The position numbers and the translations under genes were made by a program. 64,000 nt of DNA from Drechmeria coniospora (Eukaryota; Ascomycota; Sordariomycetes; Hypocreales; Ophiocordycipitaceae): positions 2,294,001 through 2,358,000 of the forward strand of contig NC_054389.1 in the NCBI RefSeq assembly GCF_001625195.1, read 5' to 3'. Of the stretch, positions 1 to 11,249 are shown piece after piece. Position 1 is the stretch's first letter. Each line of letters starts with the position of its first letter. The notes under the pieces are model-generated. The model saw only the letters and a list, made by a program, of their open reading frames with translations. It made no database searches and was not told the DNA's origin.

Positions 1-402
1 CCTGCTGCAGCCTACAAGCAAGTACATGTACATGTACATGTGCACCTGCAGCACGCACTCAAGTGCAGGCGGACGCTCGTGGGGGCCATGACGCTAACGA
101 CCGGGGGAAGGGGGCCTAAGGGGGTTGGCACGTTGGCACCCGGCAGCAGGTGGGTTTCACTTCCTCGCTCCCTGCCTGGCCCTGGATTTTCAGTGCCAAA
201 TCGGCAACCTCCATCGAGCATCGAGTCGACGATTTTTACGACAAGACAGTCAGCGGTCGACGGCGCCCTCACCTCCCTCGCGCGCCGGCAGCCCATCGAC
301 ATCGGCATCGTTGCGGCATGTTATGATCTACCGTACCGACGAACCCGAGATTGCAAGCGGCCGCGGCGCCCTACCTGCGACCGAGGTCGAGCCTGCTCCG
401 CC
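1..402. other. upstream flank of the ppg1 gene
   Basis: No gene is seen here. The first 45 bases contain an alternating ACATGT/GTACAT stretch of the same GTAC vocabulary that fills other gaps. The rest is GC-rich sequence leading to the phosphatase start codon, and its open frames are not recognisable proteins. Confidence 0.5.
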
Positions 403-2052
403 ATGAGCAATCTTGACAAGTGCGTACGGTCTTTGCCTTTGCCTCTGTCTTTTGTCTTTGTCTCGTGGCCTTTGCGTCCCGTCTTGCGTCGTCCATGAGC
501 CGGAGCCCGCCAGCACATGCGATATCCGTTCCGGCCTTGCTGACCGTCCCGATCCTGACTTGCAGGGCCATCGCGCAGCTGCGCGCCTGCCGACTCATCC
601 CCGAAGCCCACGTACGGGAGCTCTGCCACCGGGCGCGCGAGCTCCTCATCGAGGAGGGAAATGTGGTGACTGTGGCGGCGCCGGTGACGGTACGTCGTGC
701 GCGGCAGTCTCGTCTTCGCGCCTTTGCCTTTTGCGGTACGCTCACGCTCACGCTCGGGGGTAGATATGCGGCGACATCCACGGCCAGTTTCACGACCTCA
801 TGGAACTCTTTCGCGTCGGCGGTGATGTTCCCGACACAAACTACCTCTTCATGGGTACGTACGCGCGCGCGCCTCGGCCTCGCTCGTGCCCTCGTCCCCC
901 GTCTCCCGTCTCCCGTCCCCCATCCTTCGAGGCGCACGCACGCGCAGAACCGCCGATCGCTGACAGGATGCCCCGCCAGGCGACTTTGTCGACCGTGGAT
1001 TCTATTCCCTCGAGTCCTTCCTCCTCCTCCTCTGCCTCAAAGTTCGATACCCCGACCGCATGACGCTCATCCGCGGCAATCACGAGTCCCGACAGATCAC
1101 GACCGTCTACGGCTTCTACGACGAATGCCTTCGAAAGTACGGCAGCGCCAACGTCTGGCGCTACTGCTGCGACGTCTTCGACTACCTCGCCCTCGGCGCC
1201 ATCATCCTCGGCGCCTCGAGCCAGTTCTCCTCCAACAAGGAAGAGGAGGACACGGAAATTGAGGTCTGCGACCAGGACGGAGACATCATGAGCCGCTTCC
1301 ACCGCAAGGGGGGTGAGCACGAAGGAGACGCCGTCGACGGCGCCAACGGCGCCAACGGCACCCACGAGGCCACCCGGCCGGCCGACAGGACGGGTCCGCC
1401 GGGCACGGGCGCGTCCGGGGACAGCAACGGCAGCGTGGGCAACCCGGCCGGCGCGGTGCTGTGCGTGCACGGCGGGTTGAGCCCGCTCATCGACACCGTC
1501 GACAAGATCCGCCTCATCGATCGGAAGCAGGAGGTGCCTCATGAGGGCGCCATGTGCGATCTGCTGTGGTCGGATCCCGACGACATCGACGGCTGGGGCC
1601 TCTCGCCGCGCGGCGCCGGATTCCTCTTCGGTTCCGACATCGTCAAGGTCTTCAACCACCGAAACGACCTCAGCATGATCGCGCGCGCCCACCAGCTCGT
1701 CATGGAAGGCTTCAAGGAGATGTTCGACGCCTCCATCGTGACGGTCTGGTCGGCACCCAACTACTGCTACCGTTGCGGCAACGTGGCGGCCGTGCTCGAG
1801 CTCGAGGAGGATGGCGCGGCGGGCATGGGCGTGCTCGCGCGGAGCAACGGCGACGTCGGCCGCAGCGACGGCGGAGGACCCGATTCCGATTCCGACTCGG
1901 CTTCGAGGTCGGCCTCGAGGTCGGCCTCGGCGTCGTCGGCCGTCGTCACCAACAAGAGCGGGCCGGCAAGGCGATACAGGGTGTTCCAGGCAGCGCCGCA
2001 GGACTCCCGGGGAATGCCGGCGAAGAAACCAGTAGCCGACTACTTTCTCTAG
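403..2052 (+). CDS. ppg1: PP2A-like serine/threonine phosphatase Ppg1
   Basis: Catalytic subunit of a type 2A-like protein phosphatase of the Ppg1 group. Exons by reading: 403-419, 566-689, 764-854 and 980-2052, giving 434 residues. The first intron uses a GTGCGT donor, which joins MSNLDK to AIAQLRAC as in fungal relatives. The metal-binding and catalytic motifs are all present: GDIHGQ, GDFVDRG, RGNHES, HGGLSP and [11 protein letters not shown]. The protein ends in DYFL, the PP2A-type tail used for carboxymethylation and B-subunit binding. About 85 residues of charged, Gly/Asn-rich sequence are inserted between the [11 protein letters not shown] segment and AVLCVHGG; I recall a similar low-complexity insert in fungal Ppg1 proteins. 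A second Ser/Asp-rich stretch precedes the tail. The family acts in glycogen control and Far-complex signalling. PP4 or Sit4 are less likely because the tail and insert fit Ppg1. Confidence 0.93.
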
Positions 2053-3908
2053 GCGACGGCCCTTGGTTCTTGGGAGCCCTTGCCGCATCCGCATTCGCAT
2101 CCGCATCATGTGCGGGGTTGGATTCTTGCCGTCACGCACGAGCAGTATCGAGACCGGCAAAGGAAGCGGGGATTGATTGGTGTTGCCGGGCCATCGGTCT
2201 CGGTTCGAGGAAGAATGGGGGAGGTCGTGTCGCTTGTTCTGGGGAAGGGGAGTTGAGACGATCCCCAAGCCAGCATCGAGCACCCCACATCCCAATGTCG
2301 CATGCGAAGGGGCATGCCAGGGTGCCGCCGCAAAGACCCGACAATGGAGAGCAGGCGCCGAGCACAGGTCGACAGATAGTAGTGAGTGGCCAATGGACAC
2401 CCAAACTCCCCTGCCATTGCTCGTCGTGTTTCCGTAGCCATGCCATGTTCGGCACCCTCAAGTCCCCTTTTCCGAGGGGGTGCGTCCTGCAGGTGTATTT
2501 CTGGGACAAGTTAGACAACCTGAACGGTCACGGCTTAGTCCTCGGGTCGGGTGTCGTATCTGCTGGAGCAGGCGTACTGGTGTGTCCTCGTCTGTCTGGG
2601 ATGCATGTGGGATGCATGGGTGGGCGCTCCGAACCTGGAGCTGCTGCGAGCGGCAACGTCCAATCCACCCCCTGCCATCCGGCAACCCTTTGCGGGCCAG
2701 GAGGCTAACGGGCCAGTGGTGATCGTCTCACTTGACGAGACAATCATGATGCAGATGCAAAATGCATACGACTGTGATGACGCTTGCACCTCCAACATTG
2801 CTGGATGCCGATCTCGGACCCGACTTCCTTCCTTCTTTCCTTTCTTCCCATCACGCCTTCCTTCTGCAGCTGCCTCGTTCAAAAGGAAGCAGTCGCCACC
2901 GTCTCGCAGCCTTTACCTTTTGCTTCCTTCCTCCCCTTCAATTTCTATTCACCGCCATGCTCATCAAGATCTGAACGTCACCTCCGCCAGCATCATCGCT
3001 CTCCGTATCACGTCGCCTTCACCATCAACCAGAATGAAAACCCTCTAGTCTCTTGCTGTACGCTCGGTTCGCCGTTGGGCCGTCCGATGCATGATTGCGC
3101 ATCGACGCCTGCTCCCAGCCGGCCCTGGCATCGTCCTTTGCAACCGGCATTGGCCGCCAGTTGTTCACGTCTGTCGGAGAACACAAACTGAACGTGCACG
3201 GCGTTGAGATATGTATCGTATCCGGGATGTCGTGCACGACGCAGCAGCGCCGTCCAGCTCTGACTCCCACCAACTCCGTCCCCGTACGATATTTCGTAGT
3301 ATTCCGTGGTGCTCGCCGTTCGCCCTCAACCGCTCGTGGATTGATGCCTACTATATACCTCGTACGTCTCCAATATCTGATGTAGCTTCCTCACTATCCC
3401 GCAAAGGCTCACCATTAGGGAAATCAGAAGTGCCGTCATGCGACCCTGCGGCAGCGAGGCCAAGCAGTTTTTTCAATCCCGGCGCGCATCACGCCGCTGC
3501 CGACGGCTCTCTCGCCACAAATTACCGCCGCCAGCTTTGCAGTCGCCTCTGCTTTATTCTCGGCCTCTCCGTGTGCAGGTGGAACATGTGCAGGCCGTAA
3601 ACAGTGGGTGTCCGGTCAGGGGCTTGTGATACATCCGAATCCCGAATATCTTGCAGGACCAGGTGCGGGCAACTACAGCATCGCGTTGCCACCTTGATTC
3701 ACACATCAATCCCTCCATCAGCGACCCCCTCTCTTTGTTTCCTCCAAGTTGGTGGCACCTGGACGTCCCCCCCCCCCCCCCCCCCTCTTCCCCCCTCCCT
3801 CAATAAACGTTTTGGATCGTGAGTTCGTCCTTCCAGAGTGCCTTGCGTTCAAGCGCCCATCGTATCCGGCGATGGGACAAGAGTCTCGTTTCTGCTGGAA
3901 CGTCAAGC
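2053..3908. other. convergent intergenic region
   Basis: The 3' flanks of ppg1 (+) and the bZIP gene (-) face each other here. I see no gene. The region is pyrimidine-rich around 2815-2950 and carries a run of 19 C at 3767-3785. The open frames (for example 2551-3048) are low-complexity and have no recognisable domain. Confidence 0.5.
3767..3785. repeat. poly-C run (19 bases)
   Basis: Nineteen consecutive C followed by further C-rich sequence, on the 3' side of the bZIP gene. It is the longest of many G/C homopolymers in the window. Confidence 0.9.
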
Positions 3909-4750
3909 TCAGCAGCCTCTCGCGGAAGGGCCGTAGTTTCGCGCTGTCAGGTCGTCATATTGTGGCAGCATGTACTGGTAGCCCATGGTGGCGCGTCCTT
4001 CTAGAAGCATGGGCTGGGCGGTGGGTGCAACGGCCTGGCGTGGGTCGTTGAGCATGGACGGCGATGCGTGGCCGGAAAAGGGGAGTCGTCGAGGGGTGGC
4101 GGCCGTCGTGGCAAAGTTTGGGGGCGAGTACGGAGCGTGGGGGGGAGGATCCACGGCGGGAGGCGACAGCGTCATCTGCTGCCGAGCCTGGTGGCCGTAC
4201 GAAGACGCCATCGTCTGTGTCGGCTCCCAGAGAGACGAGCTTGTCGTCGAGGCGCTCGTCATCGACGTCTCGCGGCTTGACTGGCTCGTCTGTGCCATCT
4301 GAACGGTCCGGTCGTAGGCCGGCGGTAGTCGGGGCTGCATGAGCTGCTGCAGCGACAGAACCGTCGGCCCCGGGTCGCCGGCACGAAACGGCTGGCCTTG
4401 AGGGGAACTTGGGGGGATGACGGTGCCGGACTGCAGGTAATGGTGAATATACTCGTCGCCAACGCCGTACCTGTTGAGGAGACATCGCAGCTGCTTGTTC
4501 TCCTCGGCCACTTTCCTCGCCGCCATTTGAATTTCAGCCGAGGCTTCGGTGCCGTAGAGCTCCCAAAGCCGGACTCTCCGCTCGAGATCCTGGAGGTATT
4601 CCTTCTTTCGAGCGCGCGATCTTCTCTGGTTGTCTCGAATGCGAGCTAGGTTGGCTTTCTTCTTCGACGGGGTACGAGCCGTCTCCCGCGTTAGACGAGG
4701 CTGGGCAGGGCAGCTGGGCAGTCGAGAGCACTTACGTCGGGGGCCGACAT
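3909..4750 (-). CDS. bZIP transcription factor
   Basis: Nuclear DNA-binding protein. Exons 4736-4750 and 3909-4682, separated by a 53-base intron (GTAAGT donor, CTAAC branch site), give 262 residues. The protein begins MSAPD, followed by a basic region with the NQRRSRARKKEYLQDLE core (residues 23-39). A leucine-zipper-like helix to about residue 75 then carries the family-typical segment EASAEIQMAARKVAEENKQLR. The remainder is Pro/Ser/Gln-rich and likely disordered. Genes of this type are common in filamentous fungi and some sit beside secondary-metabolite clusters, but no such cluster is visible here. I chose the MSAPD start because it splices in phase; an upstream in-frame Met at 4933 would add about 60 residues of poor composition. 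The targets are unknown. Confidence 0.88.
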
Positions 4751-7100
4751 TTGGCCGACCTCTGTGTTCCCGAGCACCGAGGCGTGTGGTGATGCGTGAA
4801 GTTGGATACAATCAGCGGGCGTCCGAGGCCCAGCTGGTCGTACGGGAGTCTGGTGGCGGCAGGTTGGAGGGCAGGAGGTTTCGTATCGGCACAAGGACGA
4901 GGAAGTCGGAGTGAGGACCTGGACTTTATCCACGTCGTCGGAATCTATAAAGCCGCGGCAGCATCATAGGCCGGACTCGACGAGTCTTGGAGCACCCCCT
5001 TGTACATAGGTATCGAGTATACTTTGAGCAAGGGAAGAGAAGGCAGGGCAGTCCGGAATGCGCATTTCGGCCTAGAGACGGTCAGAGGTTGAAACATCTC
5101 CCAGAAACACGCGGTCGGGTTGTGTGCGGTGCACCTGCGAGTGAGTACATATACTTGCAGTATTGGGCGCGGAGCAGAGCGTCGACGAGCACGGCGGCGA
5201 CCTGATTCAAGGCCGCAATCTAGATCCAGCCGCGCCAGTGCCAAGGACTGGTCAAAAATAGTCCAGAAGACAAGGGGAAGGGTCCTCGAGCTTGGGGCGA
5301 CTACCAGGCCGGGATGCTTTCCAGTTGGTCGAGGAGGCCATGGGCCAGTCGGTCGTGGTTGGCACGGCCCCCAGACCTGCTCCCGGATGCATGACTTGGC
5401 TGGGTGTGGGAGGAACGCCACGAGCGAGCGGGTGTTTGCCTCACTTTCGACTCCCCATTGTCCGTGCCATGTACTCCGTACGTACGTGTCGTCACTTTCC
5501 CGTGCTCAAAGGATCGTGCAACGGCATGGCTTGCAGCCATCGGGCGGATATTGGCGATGGACGCAGGCGAAAAGGCAAGATGAGGGGCATCAGCGGCCGA
5601 CTCTCCATCATGATGTTTTATTTTTTGCTTTTTTACCCGTTGCTTTCCTCCAACCTTTGCCCGCGTGCTGTCGAACGACTCGTCCTGTACCAACTTGTGG
5701 TCGAGGCGGTCGTGAGAGCAGAAAACGACGGAAACGAGGAGGAAACCATGCACAGGTACGGTCTTGCTCGCGGGGACGTCGTCGGTCGACATTGGCAAAG
5801 GAGTCGTGCATGTCGGACGAAGCGGGGGACGGACTGAATCGGTGCATCCGGCCGCGAGGGCACATACCTCATCGGCCGGTCTGAGGGCCCGTCAACAAGG
5901 ATGGCCGCCTCGGGATTTTCTGTGATGAGATGGTCGAGGCGCACGCGCGGACGTCTGCTGTCGGCATGGATGCTGACTGGCCTCCGACCAACCAGCCGCC
6001 CGTGCCTTTCGGCGCATACGGCCACCGATCCCTGCGTCGGTTGACGGGGGGGGGGGGGGGCGGGTCGGCGTTGCAGAGGCCTACGGCATGCGTGTGAGCG
6101 TGGGAACTTGGACGTGGAGGCCGGACGAACGAGTGAACACTGCCGAGTGGCAGGGGCCGTCCTCGACCAGGACGGGGAGGCGAGGTGGAGGGGACAGGGA
6201 AAGAGGGGTGGGATGCAACGCGTCGCGGGCCCGATCGAGTAAGTGAGCGTATCCGTATACTTATATCTGCAGTGCCTCGCCTCACAGACATGTCTCCCAT
6301 CGTCGCGGACGGGGTCTTGCCGCTTGCCGTGGTTGGAGGGGCTGGCTCCTTGTTTGGCTTTGCAAGCATCGGCCACTCGTTCCGTCTTGTGCGGGCGTGG
6401 ACGGTGCTGCAAGTTTTGGCCTGACCTGACACCCTGCAAGCCACCGAGAGGAGGCATGAGAAATCTGAAGGGTGCGGCCGATGGGCGTCGACGGCGTGTA
6501 TTAAGCTAGTATGTCGATGAACTTGGTACGTGTACAGGTGCACGTAAGAATAACCGCATGCGTAGCATCAGCAGGTGGTCCATCCACCTACAAGTTGGTG
6601 AAGATTGAAAATAGGAACCAGCGCTCCGCGCGCCGTAGCCGCATCCTGCCGCCTACCCTATCCACGTTTGTACCGCGACGGGAAGTGGCAACCGTTGGGG
6701 ACGGGGAAAGTTGATACATCGCACGCAACGTGCCGTAGCGAATCGCCGCCATCGCGGCGTGCAAGGTGCGTGCATCCCGCATGAGAGACGAGCCACGGCC
6801 CTTTCTCCTCTTGATGCAGAGCTCTGTTCCTGCGTCGCGCTGCATGAATCTCTCCAAAGGGCGCGCGCATGGCAGGAGAAGGGCACGGGAGAAGGTGGGA
6901 GGATTCGAAGAGAGCAATGGGGGCGTGAGGGAATGGCACATTGACGGCAAAGCAAAGGGAGCAGAGTCGGTGCGACGATGAGGAAAGAAAGACAGTCTTC
7001 GCACCTACCCGCTGCTGGAACGAACTGTGCGCCCGTCCTCGGACTGTCTTGAGCAACTGCCGGTTTGGTTGGGAGGCGGCTGAATTAGGAAGTAATCACC
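4751..7100. other. long non-coding upstream region of the bZIP gene
   Basis: No gene is recognised. The open frames on both strands are Arg/Ser/Pro-rich and overlap one another, as expected from GC-rich random sequence. A run of 15 G lies at 6046-6060. This is the first part of the 6.5 kb gap between the divergent bZIP and secreted-protein genes. Confidence 0.45.
6046..6060. repeat. poly-G run (15 bases)
   Basis: Fifteen consecutive G in non-coding sequence. Confidence 0.9.
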
Positions 7101-9763
7101 GAATGAAATGGCAAGAACGGCAATGAGCGTACGTACAGTAATATAGAGTGCTCCGTACTCCGTACTTGAGATGTACTTGAACGAAGTACGTACTTGCGGA
7201 GTAAGGAGTAATACTCCGTAATGTACGGAGTACGTACGGAGTAGTTACAGGATAGTACAGTGCATGTGCGGAGGAGTAAGTGAGTACTTGGTCACAGGTG
7301 TACTCCGTACTGTGCATGCCGCGCAGCTAGTAATACTGTACATGTACGGTAATGGCAAGCACTGACAATGTTGGCACATGGTACTCTTCTTACTAGTACG
7401 TGGAGGTTGGTTGGTGGGTGGGTGTGCTGGGTGCCTCGTACTGTGCATGTACTTTGACGCGGAATCAAGTACAACTACCTGCACCAAGTACCTAATAATA
7501 CATGTAATTGGTTGTAATTACAGCACGCACTGCAGGTCGGACTAGCCGGACGGAGCACTGCAACAGCCAGACTCCCGACAAAAGTTTGGAGCACGAGCAG
7601 CACGAGCGCGACCTTGAGCATGCGGCCAGAGTGCCGTACTCGTGCATGCAGGCAGTTGTTGCTGCCTACTCCGTACGGCACTCCGTACTCGGTACTCGTC
7701 CTGGCACGTACTGTGCAGTGTATGAAACCTACGGTTGATACCCAGCACGGGCACAGTGCACAATGAGTCGTGGCACGGCATGTGCGGGAGCTCCCTTGCC
7801 CGGCCCCACGTCTGTTCCAGATGCATTGCGCTGTATTTTTGGTGCCCTGCTCGGCACGATGCACGTACGAGTACTTGGGTGTAGATGCCAGCACTTGCTC
7901 ATATTCAACCACAATACGTGTGCTCCGTATGAGTCTTCACATGGCCAATGTCTCGCAGGAACCGAATCAGCGAAAAGTACGGAGGCCGCTGCTGCTGCCG
8001 TGGTTGGATGAGGAAGCATGCGAGTACCTCGCCGCATGACGAATACACAGAGGGCAAGCATCGAGCATGACAAGCAGAAGCATTTGGCACCACTACGCCG
8101 CTGGTCGCCCACCATGAGGCGCTAGTATCGTTGTTGAAGATTTTCGACGTACTGTAATACTCCGTATTCATGCCCAGAAGCCTACATGTAAGTTCACCCA
8201 AGTACAAGTTGCACAAGTAGGTACCAACTTAATATTACTTACCTACCTTAGCACCTAGTACTCAAATACTGTACAGGGTGCTTACACCTACCGTAGGCAA
8301 GTACAGGCACATGCTCATACTTGCCATGCACGGTGCACGCGAGGTATTGATATTCCGGCAAGGTACCACTTACCTTTACTAGTAGGTAGGTAGTTGTATA
8401 CACCTACACCTAGTGCTTGGTACTGCTGTGGCTCCCTTCGTACTTGAATTTTCATCTCCTCAAGTCCTGGCTGACGCAAGACGCCGGGACTGCCTGAGTC
8501 GCCGTTCTCAGCGCCACGCCATGACTCTCTCGACGCCATCCGATGCCATTACTCGCCATGGCCACGGACACGGACGGCATCCGGGCAGCCTCGAGCCAAC
8601 TTGAGCTGTGCCTGTACACGAAGCGCGAGGTCGGGCAAGGCGGCGAGCCAGGGCAAAACTTGCACGGTCGACGGACGGGGGAATACTTTGGTGCTCGTGC
8701 TGCAAATGCTCGCGCTCGCAGGAAGCCAAATCCTCGTCCCTCGTCGCGCGAGCTCGATGCAGGCATCCATGTCATGATGGGCACGAGAACGACGGCCACG
8801 CTGAGCACCGCTTGGTGTTGGCCGCCGCGTCCTTGATACGCAAAGGAGTTGGATGAGCATCGACCGCCTTCGAGCATAGTAAGCACTCGCAGCATGCTCG
8901 CGCAACGCCTCTCTACTCGCAGGTACCTCGATGCACGGTACGGAGCATCACATGTACATGCAGCGTTGCAGTAAGGGTATGTACGCCTACAATTGTGCTG
9001 ATCTGTTCCTTTGCCTGGTCATTGCGAGTACTTGCAAGCACCGTACCTCCACCGAACATGTACGCTTCGTGTGCGGAGCGACCCCCAAGATATTATACAT
9101 GTATCTGTACTTGCTGCAAGCACGGAGTTCTTGTCCGCACACTGGCATGTACGCAGGTGCTGTGAGTAAGGATTCGTTCTCCTTCACGCTGGCATGCATG
9201 TGCATGCAAGTACCCTCGCGTGTGCCCTTCCGAGCTCGTGGGCACATTCAAGACTCGGCACCTACTATAGTACTCCGTTCACCTGCAGTAGTTGCGCACC
9301 TGCAGCACATTACAGCACTGCAGGGGTCCATAGGTGCATGTACTTGCATATTGCAGGCGTGCTTGGAGGCTTCCGAGCACTCGCAGGTGCGGTGGGTGTC
9401 TTGTTCGTATGAAGACGGCGTGCAATCGACGCAGCATTCGCTTCTACCGTTTTCTCCAACGGTACTCGCAGATTGTCTTGCATCCATGATAATACAAGCC
9501 AAGGACTATTACTGCTGTACGAGAACAGTCAGCAATACATGCGCGTGTCTACTACTAGGTACTTACCTAGGCAAGTACTTGAGTACTGTACACAATGGAC
9601 CTACAGCTTCCTAGTACTTGGTACGCATCTGTGAACGAACGATCAAGTAATAATACGGACCGCTCCGCACTGACAAGCAGATGTGGAGTACGGAGTACGG
9701 GGTACGGAGAGTCTACGGAGTGCTATTAGTTGCCGTGTATTCGGACCTTGCTTCAAGTACAAA

Positions 9764-9879
9764 CAGTAGTGCTTAAGTACCTGTGCCAAGTGAAGCAATA
9801 CGATAGCTAGGCATATAACAGTAGTGCTAAATACCTGTGCCAAGTGAAGCAATACGATAGCTAGGCATATAGCAGTAGG
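9764..9879. repeat. 55-bp tandem duplication
   Basis: A unit beginning CAGTAGTGCT starts at 9764 and again at 9819, and the first bases of a third copy start at 9873. The two full copies differ by only a few bases, which suggests a recent duplication. Confidence 0.88.
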
Positions 9880-10126
9880 TATATGGTACTCCGTACATGT
9901 TGACTCTTGGTGTACCGTACTGGTGGTATCTGTCCTATGCTCGTACTCAAACCCTCCTGCGACGCAAGTGAACTTAAAATACGTGCAGTAAGTAGGTAGG
10001 TACCTAGTAGTATTGCTCCTCCATCATCATCCCTTCACCAGCATAAACTCCAAGGCCCAAGTTGAGCGCTCCACTGGGGCCTAGTACTCGTACCGCTCTG
10101 CTGTCGTTGTACTTGCAAGGACTCCG

Positions 10127-10295
10127 CACGGAGCATTACTTACACCTACAACCTCTGACTCGGCACGGAGCATTACACCTACAACCTCCGACTCGGCACG
10201 GAGCATTACACCTACAACCTCCGACTCCGCACGGAGCATTACACCTACAACCTCCGACTCCGCACGGAGCATTACACCTACAACCTCTCCGTATT
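10127..10295. repeat. 33-bp minisatellite, five copies
   Basis: The word CACGGAGCATTAC recurs at 10127, 10164, 10197, 10230 and 10263. The period is exactly 33 bases apart from the first interval, which carries 4 extra bases. Copies differ at single positions (CTCCGCAC against CTCGGCAC). Each of the 33-bp units has a self-complementary core of the CTCCG-CA-CGGAG type. Because 33 is divisible by three, an 11-residue repeat peptide appears in an open frame, but no gene context supports it. Confidence 0.92.
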
Positions 10296-10475
10296 ACCTA
10301 GTACTCTACAGTACTGTACTACTACCTAGGTATAGCATATGTACCTGCTTAGTACCCTACACCTACTGTACATGTGCACGTACGTGCGCGTAGTAGTACC
10401 TGGTGGCACTGTCCATGTACGATACAGCGTCCGGTGCTTTTGTACCTCCCTTGATGCACTTGCAAGTACGAGTAC

Positions 10476-10554
10476 GGCGCCTTTCAGAGTCCTGTCCCGG
10501 CAGGGGTCGTAGCAGGGATAATGATTTGGTGAAATAGGACTACTGAAAGGCGCC
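10476..10554. repeat. inverted repeat (potential hairpin)
   Basis: GGCGCCTTTCAG at 10476-10487 is matched by its exact reverse complement at 10543-10554. The pairing continues inward through AGTCCT/AGGACT with one unpaired base, so the stem is about 18 bp and encloses roughly 43 bases. It could be a small relic of a terminal-inverted-repeat element. Confidence 0.75.
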
Positions 10555-11144
10555 TCCGTAAAAACTACACCCACCTACAAGTAATAATACTGCACGTAGT
10601 TGAAAGCAAGTACGACAAGTACGAGGCACTCCGTGACAGAACTGACTACAGTATACTCCCAAAAACCACATGGAAATGGAGCAAACTACTATCCATGCTC
10701 GTATGAGTGGGTATTCATATGTTGTACAGAATCCTCCGTGCTAACATGGACGAGTCCGGGGGCGTTGAACCCACCAGAGGACATATATCTATATGTGCTC
10801 GTATTAGGCGGTCTTTATCCTCCAAATTTCCCACCAAAGCAAGTGTACTGCAGTCGTACGTGCTGCAGGCGCAAGCCAGTATTCATCACTCAAGAGCCTG
10901 CACCAGGGTAGTTATCGGAAGAGTGACTCGTAGGGGGCTTACCACGACTACTGTACATTACGTTTTACCTATGGTTATTTACGTACATATATTACCAAAC
11001 ACTGCAAGGGGTGTTCCGAGCACCTGCAGTGCTCGCTCGTACTCACAACCAGGTGCAAGTACTCCATACGAGTACGTGTACTTGATCACCCATCACGCGG
11101 ATGCAGCACGCAAGCTCAGCACAGCCACCAGCACTTACACGGCA

Positions 11145-11150
11145 TATAAA
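11145..11150 (+). promoter_or_regulatory. putative TATA box
   Basis: TATAAA lies 100 bases upstream of the ATG at 11250 of the secreted-protein gene. The spacing is sensible for a fungal core promoter and supports this short gene being real. Confidence 0.5.
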
Positions 11151-11249
11151 ACTGTCGAGTTCATCCAACCTTTCACAAACACGTCCCTTGCTTGAAAAAC
11201 GAAGCATCCTAATATTAAGCACTCGTTTTCTACACTGCCATTGTTCATC

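Larger units (their letters stand above)
7100..11140. repeat. GTAC-palindrome repeat island
   Basis: About 4 kb in which most short words contain GTAC or a close variant: GTACTCCGTAC, AAGTACTT, CATGTAC, GGTACCTA and their permutations. Copies occur in both orientations, overlap, and often form short palindromes, such as the CTCCGTA/TACGGAG pair near 7215-7235. There is no long recurring element and no transposase or reverse-transcriptase frame. Nested in it are a 55-bp duplication, a 33-bp minisatellite and a hairpin, listed separately. No coding gene is recognised inside. Confidence 0.8.

Noticed and set aside
841..2400. 519-residue minus-strand frame
   Set aside because: Antisense shadow of the ppg1 catalytic exon.
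10127..10295. CRISPR-like spacing
   Set aside because: The units are contiguous copies of one sequence with no unique spacers, and the genome is eukaryotic.
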